Of a stretch of 64,000 nt of DNA, positions 1-10,917 are shown one piece after another. The notes beneath the pieces were generated by a model. That model did not search any database, had not been told where the DNA came from, and saw only the letters and a list, made by a program, of their open reading frames with translations. A program made the position numbers and the translations under genes. Each line of letters starts with the position of its first letter. Within the stretch, counting starts at the first letter, position 1. The DNA comes from Arthrobacter pascens (GTDB taxonomy: Bacteria; Actinomycetota; Actinomycetes; Actinomycetales; Micrococcaceae): contig NZ_JAUSWY010000001.1 of NCBI RefSeq assembly GCF_030815585.1, positions 1,302,001 through 1,366,000 of the forward strand, read 5' to 3'.

Positions 1-1218
1 TGGGCTGCCCTGGGAGATGCGATCGCCCGCGTACTGCGCGCTTCCGGCGCGAAGGTCACCGCCGAGTACTACATCAACGACGCCGGTTCGCAGATGAATG
101 TCTTTGCCAACTCTGTGTACTCCAGGCTCCACGGCCGGGCGGTACCTGACGGCGGTTACCCGGGCCAGTACATTGCGGACCTGGGCCACGAGGTCCTCAC
201 CGAGCACCCGGACATCCGTGAACTCACCGAGGTGGCCGCCATTCCCGTCATCCGCGCCGCCGCCTACAAGGCTCAGATGAAGGACATCAAGTCCACCCTC
301 GCCGACTTCGGCGTTGAGTTTGACGTGTACTTCTCCGAACAGGAACTGCACGACGCCGGCGCGATCGAAAATGCCGTTTCCCGCCTTCGCGAGCAGGGCC
401 ACGTGTTCGACGACGGCGGTGCTGTCTGGCTGCGCACCACGGACTTCGGGGACGACAAGGACCGGGTGATGATCCGTGCCAACGGCGAGCCTACGTACTT
501 CGCTGCTGACGCCGCCTACTACCTGTCCAAGAAGGACCGCGGCTTCACCGAGAAGATCTATCTCCTGGGCGCCGATCACCACGGCTACATCAACCGTCTC
601 AAGGCCATCGCGGCCTGCGCTGGTGATGATCCCGACGTGAACATCGAGGTCCTGATCGGCCAGTTGGTCTCCGTGAACGGAGCAAAGCTGTCCAAGCGTG
701 CAGGCAACATCATCGAGCTCAAGGACCTGATCGACTGGCTGGGCAAGGACGCCGTCCGGTACTCCCTGGCCCGGTTCCCGGCAGATTCCCCGCTGACCCT
801 CGATCCAGACCTGCTCAAGAAGCACAGCAACGAGAACCCCGTTTTCTACGTCCAGTACGCCCATGCAAGGTCCCGCGGCACAGCCCGGAACGCAGTGGCT
901 GCCGGTGTGGACCGCAGCGCCTTTGATGCCTCCTTGCTCGACCACGCCACGGAAAACGAACTGCTCTCCTATCTGGGAAGCTATCCGTCGATTGTGGCCA
1001 AAGCCGCGGAACTGCGCGAACCGCACCGCGTGGCCCGCCACCTTGAGGTGATCGCTGGCGCCTACCACCGCTGGTACGACGCCTGCCGCGTTGCCCCGCA
1101 GGGCGATGAGCCGGTCACCGACGTCAACCGCACGCGGCTGTGGCTCAACGACGCCACCAGCCAGGTGCTGGCCAACGGCCTGGACCTCCTTGGCGTTTCC
1201 GCGCCGGAACGGATGTGA
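1..1218 (+). CDS. argS: Arginyl-tRNA synthetase, 5'-truncated by the window edge
   Basis: Charges tRNA-Arg with arginine in the cytoplasm (class I aminoacyl-tRNA synthetase). The reading frame is open from base 1 and begins WAALGDAIARVL, the stretch that normally follows the HIGH-type motif, so only the N-terminus is outside the window; 405 residues are visible. The KMSKS-like loop reads KLSKRAGN, and the C-terminal helical DALR-type anticodon-binding domain ends in LLGVSAPERM, a typical family C-terminus. lysA starts 5 bp after the stop, suggesting one transcript with the amino-acid genes. Nothing looks broken; the missing start is an edge effect. Confidence 0.97.
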   Translation, partial: WAALGDAIARVLRASGAKVTAEYYINDAGSQMNVFANSVYSRLHGRAVPDGGYPGQYIADLGHEVLTEHPDIRELTEVAAIPVIRAAAYKAQMKDIKSTLADFGVEFDVYFSEQELHDAGAIENAVSRLREQGHVFDDGGAVWLRTTDFGDDKDRVMIRANGEPTYFAADAAYYLSKKDRGFTEKIYLLGADHHGYINRLKAIAACAGDDPDVNIEVLIGQLVSVNGAKLSKRAGNIIELKDLIDWLGKDAVRYSLARFPADSPLTLDPDLLKKHSNENPVFYVQYAHARSRGTARNAVAAGVDRSAFDASLLDHATENELLSYLGSYPSIVAKAAELREPHRVARHLEVIAGAYHRWYDACRVAPQGDEPVTDVNRTRLWLNDATSQVLANGLDLLGVSAPERM

Positions 1219-1223
1219 ACCCG

Positions 1224-2717
1224 ATGTCAGTACAGGACGCGGATACCGCTTCCCCTCTTGCCCCCGGGTGGCTCGCCGTTCCCGACGACCTGAACGCGCT
1301 CCACGAGCCCATGTGGGCCCAAGGCGTTCAACGGGACATCGACGGCGTCCTCGCCGTTAACGGGTTGACCGTCAGCGCGTTGAAGGAACAGTTCGGCACC
1401 CCGCTGTTTGTGATGGACGAGGCCGACTTCCGGGCACGGGCGCGTTCCTTCAAGGACGCTTTTGATGCAGCTTTCGCTGATATCTGCGGGGGAGTGGACG
1501 TCTACTACGCCGGTAAATCCTTCCTGTGCACCGCGGTGGTGAAGTGGGTAAAGGAAGAAGGCCTGCGCCTGGACACCGCGTCCGGCGGCGAACTCGCCGT
1601 GGCCGCGCGCGCGGGCATCGATGGTTCACGGGTGGCGCTGCACGGCAACAACAAGTCGGACGCAGAAATTAACCGTGCCCTGGACATGGAGCTTGGCCGC
1701 ATCGTGGTGGACAGCTTGGACGAACTGGAGCGCGTTGCCAAGATCGCCTCCGGCCGCGGCGAAAAAGCCAAGGTCATGCTGCGGCTGACCCCCGGCGTCC
1801 ACGCCCACACCCACGAGTTCATCGCCACCGCCCATGAGGACCAGAAATTCGGCCTCTCCATGGCGGGGGACTCCACCGACCAGGCCGGTCTCTCCGCAGC
1901 CGAGGAGGCCGTGGCGGCGGCCACAAGCCATTCCAGCATCGAACTGCTGGGAGTGCACTGCCACATCGGTTCCCAGATCTTCGAGCCGGACGGTTTTGCC
2001 CTTGCCGCTGAGAAGCTCCTTCGCTTCCTTGCTGCCATGCAGGAAAAGTACTCCATTGTGATGCCCGAACTGGACCTGGGCGGCGGCTACGGCATCGCCT
2101 ACACCCCGGTGGACACCCCCCGCCCCGCAGCAGAGATCGCGCAGGCGATGGCCGCCGTCGTGCGTTCCACGTGTGCCGAGCTGGGCATCACGGCTCCCCG
2201 GATTTCCATTGAGCCGGGACGTGCCATTGTGGGCAGCACCACTTTCACCCTGTACGAAGTGGGCACCCTGAAGACTGTCCGGGTTGACGCGCCGGCCGCG
2301 GAAACCGGAGACACGGCCGGAACACCGGATCAGGGTGGAAAAAACGTTACGCATCCTCGCCGCTATGTGTCGGTGGACGGCGGCATGAGCGATAACGCCC
2401 GCCCGGTGCTCTACGACGCGGATTATTCGGCCATTCTCGCCTCCCGGACCTCGGCGGCGGCTCCGCAGCTGTCCCGCGTGGTGGGCAAACATTGCGAGAG
2501 CGGCGACATAGTTGTTAGAGATGTATATCTGCCCGAGGACGTGGCAGCCGGTGATCTGCTTGCTGTACCGGGTACCGGCGCCTACTGCTGGGCCCTGTCG
2601 AGCAACTACAACTATCTGGCCCGGCCGGGCATTGTCGCGGTGCGCGACGGATCTGCCCGGCTGATTGTCCGCGGGGAAACCGAAGAAGATTTGCTCAACC
2701 GCGACATGGGAGTCTGA
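1224..2717 (+). CDS. lysA: Diaminopimelate decarboxylase
   Basis: Last step of lysine synthesis: PLP-dependent decarboxylation of meso-diaminopimelate. The 497-residue protein is a fold-type III (alanine racemase-like barrel) enzyme. The PLP lysine lies in YYAGKSFLC near residue 98, followed by HCHIGSQ, the glycine loop LDLGGGYGI, EPGRAIVG, and the C-terminal substrate motifs CESGD and GAYCWALSSNYN. ATG at 1224 was chosen because an upstream in-frame start (1140) lies inside argS and gives a non-family N-terminus. The stop is directly followed by hom with no spacer, so translation is probably coupled. An Ala/Gly/Asp-rich insertion around residues 362-385 is a mild length variation. Confidence 0.97.
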   Translation: MSVQDADTASPLAPGWLAVPDDLNALHEPMWAQGVQRDIDGVLAVNGLTVSALKEQFGTPLFVMDEADFRARARSFKDAFDAAFADICGGVDVYYAGKSFLCTAVVKWVKEEGLRLDTASGGELAVAARAGIDGSRVALHGNNKSDAEINRALDMELGRIVVDSLDELERVAKIASGRGEKAKVMLRLTPGVHAHTHEFIATAHEDQKFGLSMAGDSTDQAGLSAAEEAVAAATSHSSIELLGVHCHIGSQIFEPDGFALAAEKLLRFLAAMQEKYSIVMPELDLGGGYGIAYTPVDTPRPAAEIAQAMAAVVRSTCAELGITAPRISIEPGRAIVGSTTFTLYEVGTLKTVRVDAPAAETGDTAGTPDQGGKNVTHPRRYVSVDGGMSDNARPVLYDADYSAILASRTSAAAPQLSRVVGKHCESGDIVVRDVYLPEDVAAGDLLAVPGTGAYCWALSSNYNYLARPGIVAVRDGSARLIVRGETEEDLLNRDMGV

Positions 2718-4034
2718 ATGACGGAAATGCGAACCCTGAAAGTAGCCCTGCTGGGCTGTGGCAACGTTGGGGCCCAGGTTGCGCGGATTCTCATTGAGGA
2801 CGCCGACGCCCTGGCCGCAAGGACCGGCGCACGGCTGCAGCTGAGCGGCATTGCCGTCCGCAATGTCAACGCCCGCCGCGATGTGGACCTGCCCCAGGAA
2901 CTGTTCACCACCGACGCCGACACCCTGGTCAAGGACGCCGACCTGGTGATCGAGCTGATGGGCGGGATCGAGCCCGCCCGCTCCCTGATTGTCACCGCGC
3001 TCCGCAACGGCGCCTGCGTTGTCACCGGCAACAAGGCGCTGCTGGCACAGGACGGTCCCACGCTCTATGAAGAGGCCGACAAAGCCGGCGTGCAGCTGTC
3101 CTACGAGGCAGCTGTTGCGGGCGCCATCCCCATCCTGCGGCCCATCCGCGACAGCCTCGCCGGCGACCGCATCACCAAGGTCCTGGGCATCGTGAACGGG
3201 ACCACCAACTTCATCCTGGACCAGATGGACACCACGGGGGCGCAGTTCGCCGACGCCCTCGCCGAGGCCCAGCGGCTCGGTTACGCGGAAGCGGACCCCA
3301 CCGCCGACGTCGAAGGCCATGACGCCGCCGCCAAGGCCACCATCCTCGCCTCGCTGTCCTTCCACACCCGCTTTGCGCTGGAGAACGTGTATTGCGAAGG
3401 CATCTCGTCCGTGAGCGCAGCGGACATCGCCGCGGCCAAGGACGCCGGATTTGTCATCAAGCTGCTGGCCATCGCCGAGAAGCTCACCGACGCCGACGGC
3501 AACGACGGCGTGTCAGTGCGTGTGCACCCCACCCTGCTTCCCCGCGAACACCCGCTGGCCGCGGTGCACGGGGCCTTCAACGCGGTCTTCATCGAGGCGG
3601 AAAACGCCGGAGAGCTCATGTTCTACGGCCAGGGCGCCGGAGGAACCCCGACGGCGTCTGCCGTCCTTGGCGACCTCGTCTCGGCAGCCCGCCGCATTGT
3701 GCTGGGTGGTCCCGGACGCACCGAGACCACCACCGGGCACGTTCCGGCGCTGGGCATCGAGGCCGCCACCACCAGCTACTACATCGGACTCGATGTTGCG
3801 GACCAGCCCGGCGTCCTGGCCCGGATCGCGCAGCTCTTTGCCGAGCACGGCGTGTCCATTGAAATCATGCGCCAGACCATTCACACGGATACGGCGTCCA
3901 ACGTGGAATCGGCCGAACTTCGGATCGTCACCCACCGTGCGTCAGAGGCCGCGCTCGCGGCCACCGTCGAGGCCGTCAAGGGCCTGGACGTCATCAATTC
4001 AGTTACATCCGTTCTGCGGGTAGAAGGAGTCTAA
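2718..4034 (+). CDS. hom: Homoserine dehydrogenase
   Basis: Reduces aspartate semialdehyde to homoserine with NAD(P)H, the branch point to threonine and methionine. The 438-residue protein has an N-terminal Rossmann motif GCGNVGAQVA (about residues 11-20), the catalytic-domain signature with GAIPILRP and GIVNGTTNFIL, and a C-terminal ACT domain (YYIGLDVADQPGVLARIA, from about residue 354). The ACT domain implies feedback control, by threonine in related actinobacteria. The gene starts on the base after the lysA stop and thrC starts on the base after its own stop, forming a fully abutting lysA-hom-thrC series. Confidence 0.97.
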   Translation: MTEMRTLKVALLGCGNVGAQVARILIEDADALAARTGARLQLSGIAVRNVNARRDVDLPQELFTTDADTLVKDADLVIELMGGIEPARSLIVTALRNGACVVTGNKALLAQDGPTLYEEADKAGVQLSYEAAVAGAIPILRPIRDSLAGDRITKVLGIVNGTTNFILDQMDTTGAQFADALAEAQRLGYAEADPTADVEGHDAAAKATILASLSFHTRFALENVYCEGISSVSAADIAAAKDAGFVIKLLAIAEKLTDADGNDGVSVRVHPTLLPREHPLAAVHGAFNAVFIEAENAGELMFYGQGAGGTPTASAVLGDLVSAARRIVLGGPGRTETTTGHVPALGIEAATTSYYIGLDVADQPGVLARIAQLFAEHGVSIEIMRQTIHTDTASNVESAELRIVTHRASEAALAATVEAVKGLDVINSVTSVLRVEGV

Positions 4035-5138
4035 GTGGCTCACCAATGGCGCGGCGTCATCCGCGAATACGCTGACCGTCTGCCCGTGACGGAATCCACC
4101 AGGGTCATCACCTTGGGCGAGGGCGGTACGCCGCTGGTCCACGCGCAGAAGCTTTCCGAACTGACAGGTTCCGCCGTGTACCTGAAGGTCGAGGGAATGA
4201 ACCCCACGGGCTCGTTCAAGGACCGCGGGATGACCATGGCCATGACGGCCGCCGTTGCCTCAGGTGCCAAGGCCGTAGTGTGTGCCTCCACCGGCAATAC
4301 GTCAGCCTCCGCCGCAGCCTACGCGACGGCGGCCGGGCTAAAGTGCGCGGTCCTGGTCCCCGAAGGCAAGATCTCCATGGGCAAGCTCAGCCAGGCGATC
4401 GCGCACGGGGCCACCCTGCTCCAGGTGGACGGCAACTTCGACAACTGCCTGGACATCGCACGGAAGCTGGGGGAGTCCTACCCGGTTTTCCTGGTCAACT
4501 CTGTCAACCCGGCACGCATCCAGGGCCAGAAGACCGGCGCCTTCGAGATAGTGGATTCACTGGGCGACGCCCCGGACATCCATGTGCTCCCGGTGGGCAA
4601 TGCCGGCAACATCACCGCGTACTGGAAGGGCTACAAGGAGTACTCGGCGCCGTTCGAATCGGAGACTGCCGGCACGTTGCCCGCCGTTTCCACTAAGACC
4701 CCCGTGATGTGGGGCTTCCAGGCCGCCGGCGCGGCCCCCTTCGTGGCGGGCCACCCCATCACCGAGCCGGACACCATCGCCACCGCCATCCGGATCGGCA
4801 ACCCCGCGTCCTGGGACGGTGCCATCGCTGCCCGCGACGAATCCGGCGGCCTGATCGACGCCGTGACGGATGAGGAAATCCTGGACGCGCACCGCTGGCT
4901 GTCTGCCCGCGAAGGTGTCTTCGTGGAGCCAGGGTCCGCCGCCGGCGTGGCCGGTCTGCTCAAGAAGCACGCCGCGGGAGAGGTTCCCGCAGGCAAAACG
5001 ATCGTCATCACCGTCACCGGCCACGGCCTCAAGGATCCACAGTGGGCCCTGCGCACCGAAGACGGCAGCGAGGTGCAGCCGGTCAAGGTCTCCAACGACG
5101 TTGTGACGGTTGCGGCCGAATTGGGACTGGAAGAATAA
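4035..5138 (+). CDS. thrC: Threonine synthase
   Basis: Converts O-phosphohomoserine to threonine with PLP. The 367-residue length fits the short actinobacterial/Bacillus-type enzyme. The PLP lysine is K62 in [12 protein letters not shown], with [14 protein letters not shown] and [16 protein letters not shown] forming the substrate and phosphate-binding loops. GTG at 4035 immediately follows the hom stop, with no spacer. It sits between hom and thrB, so the three make the whole threonine branch from aspartate semialdehyde. Two consecutive stop codons (TAA TAA) end the gene. Confidence 0.96.
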   Translation: MAHQWRGVIREYADRLPVTESTRVITLGEGGTPLVHAQKLSELTGSAVYLKVEGMNPTGSFKDRGMTMAMTAAVASGAKAVVCASTGNTSASAAAYATAAGLKCAVLVPEGKISMGKLSQAIAHGATLLQVDGNFDNCLDIARKLGESYPVFLVNSVNPARIQGQKTGAFEIVDSLGDAPDIHVLPVGNAGNITAYWKGYKEYSAPFESETAGTLPAVSTKTPVMWGFQAAGAAPFVAGHPITEPDTIATAIRIGNPASWDGAIAARDESGGLIDAVTDEEILDAHRWLSAREGVFVEPGSAAGVAGLLKKHAAGEVPAGKTIVITVTGHGLKDPQWALRTEDGSEVQPVKVSNDVVTVAAELGLEE

Positions 5139-5143
5139 TAACC

Positions 5144-6118
5144 GTGGACACCACCCCGCAAACCACCGTTGGGCTGCCGCTCATTGAGGCCGGACAACAA
5201 GTCACCGTCCGGGTTCCGGCAACCAGCGCCAACCTCGGCCCGGGATATGACAGCCTGGGCCTGGCCCTGGCGCTGCATGACACCCTGACCGTGGAGAGCC
5301 TTGAGACGGATCAACTCCTTTTCGAGCTCAGCGGCGAGGGGGCGGACACACTCCCGCAGGATGCCAGCCATTTGGTGGTCCAGGCGATGGAAGCCGCTTT
5401 CGACCGGCTCGGTTACCGCCACGGCGGCCTGAAAATAACGGCGGAAAACGTCAACCCCCACGGCCGCGGGCTGGGCTCCTCCGCCTGCGCCGTGGTGGCT
5501 GCCGTCTCCGCGGCCAATGCGCTGGTGCCACTGGAGGGCCGGCGTGACCGCGACTGGATTCTTCAGCTCACCAGTGAGCTGGAAGGGCATCCGGACAATG
5601 TTGCACCTGCGATTTTCGGCGGACTGGCGCTGTCCTGGCAGGACAGTGACCGGTACAGCAGTACGTGTGCAACCGTGGCGGAGTCGGTGGTCCCTGTGGT
5701 GGCGGTTCCCGATTTCGAGCTGTCCACCGAGGCTGCCCGGGCTCTGCTCCCGGCATCGGTGGGCCACCATGCAGCGGCCATGAACTCCGGCCGCGCTGCC
5801 CTGCTGATCCACGCGCTGACGCAAAAACCGGAATTCCTGCACGCGGGGACTGAGGACTACCTCCACCAGAGCTACCGCGCCGAGGCCATGCGCCCCAGTG
5901 CCGCCCTCATCGCGGCACTGCGCAAGGCCGGACTGGCTGCGGTTGTCTCCGGAGCCGGACCCACGGTGCTGATATTGGCCAACGGCGAAGCTGAAGCCGC
6001 CGAAGTGGTCGGTTTCATCGAAGCGTTCACCGCGGCAAACACGCCTGATATCGACTGGCGTGTGATGAAGCTGGCAGTGGACGTCGAAGGTGCTAAGGTG
6101 GAGTTGCACCGGCGGTAA
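5144..6118 (+). CDS. thrB: Homoserine kinase
   Basis: Phosphorylates homoserine with ATP, feeding thrC. The 324-residue protein belongs to the GHMP kinase family: N-terminal VPATSANLGPGYDSLGLAL, the phosphate-binding loop HGRGLGSSACAVVAAV and the following GHPDNVAPAIFGGLA are all present. GTG at 5144 is preferred because an in-frame upstream start at 5042 lies well inside thrC and adds a non-family arginine/glycine stretch. The gap to thrC is 5 bp. It is the last gene of the amino-acid operon; no strong terminator follows. Confidence 0.95.
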   Translation: MDTTPQTTVGLPLIEAGQQVTVRVPATSANLGPGYDSLGLALALHDTLTVESLETDQLLFELSGEGADTLPQDASHLVVQAMEAAFDRLGYRHGGLKITAENVNPHGRGLGSSACAVVAAVSAANALVPLEGRRDRDWILQLTSELEGHPDNVAPAIFGGLALSWQDSDRYSSTCATVAESVVPVVAVPDFELSTEAARALLPASVGHHAAAMNSGRAALLIHALTQKPEFLHAGTEDYLHQSYRAEAMRPSAALIAALRKAGLAAVVSGAGPTVLILANGEAEAAEVVGFIEAFTAANTPDIDWRVMKLAVDVEGAKVELHRR

Positions 6119-6149
6119 TCCCGCCTATCTGATCTGCAACTGCATTCAG

Positions 6150-6178
6150 TTGTTAATTGATCTCCTACTGCGCAATAT
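6150..6178 (+). promoter_or_regulatory. Possible promoter for rho
   Basis: TTGTTA (6150-6155) and CAATAT (6173-6178) are separated by 17 bp, in the 298-bp gap between thrB and rho. The hexamers are only partial matches to the housekeeping consensus, so this is a candidate only. Confidence 0.3.
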
Positions 6179-6252
6179 TTTCCGGTGCCACCTGCTTGGT
6201 CTGTCGCAGGAATCTGCAGCATTCACTATCTGCCCCTGAACCGTCAGTCCGG

Positions 6253-6273
6253 CGCTCCGCCATTATCGGAGCG
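6253..6273 (+). other. rho leader stem-loop 1
   Basis: A perfect 7-bp inverted repeat CGCTCCG / CGGAGCG with the 7-nt loop CCATTAT. It lies in the untranslated region upstream of rho. No U-tract follows, so it is not a typical intrinsic terminator. Confidence 0.5.
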
Positions 6274-6333
6274 TGGGTGAATCAGTATCCGGCCCTGCTG
6301 GCCGAAATCCAACCGGCAAGGCCGAAAAATCCC

Positions 6334-6356
6334 GGCTGCAGATCTGAACTGCAGCC
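6334..6356 (+). other. rho leader stem-loop 2
   Basis: A perfect 8-bp inverted repeat GGCTGCAG / CTGCAGCC with a 7-nt loop, ending 60 nt before the rho start codon. Rho is autoregulated through its leader in other bacteria, so a regulatory role is plausible, but this is inference. Confidence 0.5.
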
Positions 6357-6416
6357 CAGATCAAATCATCGCGTCCAGCTCCCAGTCTGGACGCCGTCGA
6401 GGGGGAAGGATCCTTC

Positions 6417-8633
<2,217 letters not shown>

Positions 8634-8639
8634 CGCTCT

Positions 8640-8666
8640 GGTGAGCCGCTGATTCTGCTGCTCACC
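8640..8666 (+). other. Stem-loop just after rho
   Basis: Inverted repeat GGTGAGC / GGCTCACC-type (7 bp, arms 8640-8646 and 8660-8666) with a 13-nt loop, seven bases after the rho stop. No U-tract follows. It may end or protect the rho mRNA. Confidence 0.4.
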
Positions 8667-8668
8667 TG

Positions 8669-8784
8669 GCCGTTCGGTTCTTGCCGCCCCCGCCCCTACG
8701 CTGGGAGGCTTACGATCTTCGATCGTTTGCCTCCCAGCTCCGGCAGGCCCGATGCCACTCCCGGGGCGGCAAGAACCGAACGGC
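8669..8784. repeat. Nested palindrome with perfect 22-bp outer arms
   Basis: The outer arms at 8669-8690 (GCCGTTCGG...CCGCCCC) and 8763-8784 (GGGGCGG...CCGAACGGC) are exact reverse complements over 22 bp. Inside sits a second inverted repeat, arms 8701-8717 and 8721-8737 (CTGGGAGGC...GATC / GATC...GCCTCCCAG), matching at 15 of 17 positions around a TTC loop. No coding capacity is apparent and no target-site duplication was found at the edges. It could be an RNA structure in the rho-prfA mRNA, a cruciform, or a decayed miniature inverted-repeat element; the sequence does not decide between these. Confidence 0.7.
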
Positions 8785-8865
8785 TTTGCTGTTTGCCCAC
8801 CTTCGCCCGGCGTCACGCTGCCGGCAAAAATATGCGCCGCCGTTCGCGGCGTCACCTCCCGCTGC

Positions 8866-8891
8866 CTTGCGTTACTAAACTGGAACGCAAG
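8866..8891 (+). other. Stem-loop before the prfA ribosome-binding site
   Basis: A perfect 8-bp inverted repeat CTTGCGTT / AACGCAAG with a 10-nt loop, ending 4 nt before the prfA Shine-Dalgarno GAAAGG (8896-8901). It is close enough to influence ribosome access. Confidence 0.45.
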
Positions 8892-8910
8892 CGTTGAAAG
8901 GTTTCTGAAA

Positions 8911-9984
8911 ATGTTTGAGTCCGTACAGGGCCTGCTTGATGAGCATGATGCTATCCAGGCGCAGCTTGGTGATCCCGCTGTTTATGCTGACCAGCGGCTG
9001 GCCCGGAAGCTGGGGCGGCGGTCTGCCCAGCTCAACGGCATTGTGGAGGCTTACAACAAGTGGCATGCCATTGAGGATGACCTCGCTGCGGCCAGGGAGA
9101 TGGCCGGGGAGGATCCTGAGTTTGCAGCCGAGGTACCGGTGCTGGAGGCTGCCTTGGAGGAGGCTGCTGCCAAGCTGCGCCGGTTGCTTATTCCCCGCGA
9201 CCCGGACGATGCCCGCAATGTGATCCTTGAGGTCAAGGGCGGTGAAGGCGGCGATGAGGCTGCTCTTTTCGCCGGCGACCTGCTGCGGATGTACACCCGG
9301 TACGCGGAATCACGCGGCTGGAAGACTGAACTCATCTCGGCCACCGAATCGGACCTTGGCGGCTACAAGGACGTGCAGATGGCAGTCAAGGGCAGCTCCA
9401 ACGATCCCGCCGAAGGTGTTTACGCGCGGCTGAAGTTCGAAGGCGGCGTGCACCGCGTCCAGCGTGTGCCTGTCACGGAGTCGCAGGGACGCATCCACAC
9501 CTCGGCCGCCGGCGTGCTGGTGCTTCCCGAAGTGGATGAGCCCGAAGAGCTTGAGATCAGCCAGAACGACCTCAAGATCGATGTCTACCGTTCGTCGGGA
9601 CCCGGCGGCCAGTCCGTGAACACCACCGACTCGGCAGTGCGCATCACGCACCTTCCCACCGGGATCGTGGTGGCCATGCAAAACGAAAAGTCGCAGCTGC
9701 AGAACCGCGAAGCCGGCATGCGCGTCCTGCGAGCCCGCATCCTGGCGCACCAGCAGGAGCAGATCGACGCCGAGAACTCGGCCCAGCGGAAGTCCCAGAT
9801 CCGTACCATGGACCGCTCTGAGCGCATCCGCACCTACAACTACCCGGAAAACCGGATCGCTGACCACCGCACCGGCTACAAGGCATACAACCTGGACCAG
9901 GTCATGAACGGGGATCTGGAACCGGTGATCCAGTCCGCCATCGAGATGGACGAACAGGCCCGCCTGGACGCCATCGGCGAATAG
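8911..9984 (+). CDS. prfA: Peptide chain release factor 1
   Basis: Recognises UAA and UAG stops and triggers peptide release. The 357-residue protein starts [16 protein letters not shown] at ATG 8911, with GAAAGG 9 nt upstream; a longer in-frame reading from 8752 runs through the palindromic spacer and is unlikely. The stop-codon recognition loop [15 protein letters not shown] carries the PxT motif typical of RF1, and the catalytic GGQ lies in [17 protein letters not shown] (about residues 229-233). prmC, whose product methylates this glutamine, follows 12 bp later, so modifier and target are co-transcribed. Confidence 0.97.
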   Translation: MFESVQGLLDEHDAIQAQLGDPAVYADQRLARKLGRRSAQLNGIVEAYNKWHAIEDDLAAAREMAGEDPEFAAEVPVLEAALEEAAAKLRRLLIPRDPDDARNVILEVKGGEGGDEAALFAGDLLRMYTRYAESRGWKTELISATESDLGGYKDVQMAVKGSSNDPAEGVYARLKFEGGVHRVQRVPVTESQGRIHTSAAGVLVLPEVDEPEELEISQNDLKIDVYRSSGPGGQSVNTTDSAVRITHLPTGIVVAMQNEKSQLQNREAGMRVLRARILAHQQEQIDAENSAQRKSQIRTMDRSERIRTYNYPENRIADHRTGYKAYNLDQVMNGDLEPVIQSAIEMDEQARLDAIGE

Positions 9985-9996
9985 CCGCCGGATCCC

Positions 9997-10866
9997 ATGA
10001 CAATCAGGTCGGGACAGTCCCTAGCGGCTGCCGTCAGCGAGGCCACGGCCATCCTCAAGGACGCCGGAGTTCCCAGCCCGCGCGTCGATGCGGAACTGCT
10101 GGCGGAGCATCTGCTGGGTGTGGGCCTGGGCCGGCTGCGCGCCATGATGCTAGGGGATGCGGCGGCGCCGGAAGGTTATGCCGAACTCGTGGCCGAAAGA
10201 GCTCAACGGATTCCGCTGCAGCACATCACCGGAGTTGCGCATTTCCGGTATCTGGAGCTTGCCGTGGGGCCCGGCGTCTTTATCCCGCGCCCTGAAACCG
10301 AATCCGTCGTCCAACTGGTCATCGACCATGTCAAAGGGATGGCCCACCCCAGGATTGTCGATCTGGGCACCGGCTCCGGGGCAATTGCGGGTTCAATCGC
10401 CCATGAGGTGCCCGGCGCCGAAGTCCACGCCGTGGAGTTCAGCCCGTTTGCCCACGCCTGGGCAGGGAAGAATCTGGCGCCCCTGGGCGTCCATCTGGTG
10501 CTCGGGGACCTGCGGAATGCACTTCCGGAACTCAACGGAATGTTCGACGTCGTAGTTTCCAACCCGCCGTACATCCCGGCGGAAGCCGTCCCGAACGAAG
10601 CCGAAGTGGCCCTGCACGATCCGCCCGAGGCGTTGTACGGCGGGGGAGCGGACGGCATGGAACTTCCGACGGCGGCGGCAGGCTCGGCTGCGCGGCTGCT
10701 TGTACCCGGGGGCTACTTCGTGATGGAACACGCCGAGGTCCAGGCCACGTGGATCGCCGCCATGATGAGGCGGGCCGGTGTTTGGACCGGGATCACCACA
10801 CACCTGGATCTCAACGGCAAGGAACGCGCCACCAGCGCCCTGCTTGACGCTCCGGACCACGAGTGA
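9997..10866 (+). CDS. prmC: Release factor glutamine N5-methyltransferase
   Basis: SAM-dependent methylation of the GGQ glutamine in release factors. The 289-residue protein has an N-terminal helical domain, the linker GVFIPRPETE, the SAM-binding motif VDLGTGSGAIA, and the catalytic NPPY signature in VVSNPPYIPAEA (about residues 187-191). It lies directly after prfA. Its 3' end (from about 10753) and an internal piece (10244-10293) are duplicated in degenerate form at 11969-12168, on the far side of the epimerase gene. This copy looks intact and is presumably the functional one. Confidence 0.96.
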   Translation: MTIRSGQSLAAAVSEATAILKDAGVPSPRVDAELLAEHLLGVGLGRLRAMMLGDAAAPEGYAELVAERAQRIPLQHITGVAHFRYLELAVGPGVFIPRPETESVVQLVIDHVKGMAHPRIVDLGTGSGAIAGSIAHEVPGAEVHAVEFSPFAHAWAGKNLAPLGVHLVLGDLRNALPELNGMFDVVVSNPPYIPAEAVPNEAEVALHDPPEALYGGGADGMELPTAAAGSAARLLVPGGYFVMEHAEVQATWIAAMMRRAGVWTGITTHLDLNGKERATSALLDAPDHE

Positions 10867-10917
10867 TGAAAGACTAGGCCAGTTACAAACCTATGACTGC
10901 ACCTCCGACGATCAGCG
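10753..10917 (+). repeat. Direct repeat, left copy (prmC 3' end plus tsaC 5' stub)
   Basis: The last 114 bp of prmC, the junction, and the first bases of a tsaC-like gene recur at 12024-12222. The tsaC part is only a stub here: the initiating GTG has become GTT (10882-10884) and 2 nt are lost. The terminal 26 bp (10892-10917) match 12197-12222 at 25 positions. The stop codon of the epimerase gene on the other strand falls inside this stub. Confidence 0.85.

Noticed and set aside
1..93. argS as a damaged gene lacking its start and HIGH motif
   Set aside because: The frame is open at base 1; it is cut by the window edge.
1626..3365. 579-residue open frame on the minus strand under lysA and hom
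   Set aside because: Shadow of high-GC coding DNA; it has no family motifs and fully overlaps two certain genes.
4631..6109. 492-residue minus-strand open frame over thrC and thrB
   Set aside because: Codon-position shadow; the plus-strand genes are certain.
8660..8790. Insertion-sequence end at the nested palindrome
   Set aside because: No transposase fragment and no direct target duplication at the edges; left as an unassigned repeat.
8752..8910. N-terminal extension of prfA
   Set aside because: The added residues do not match release factor 1 and read through palindromic DNA; ATG 8911 has its own ribosome site.
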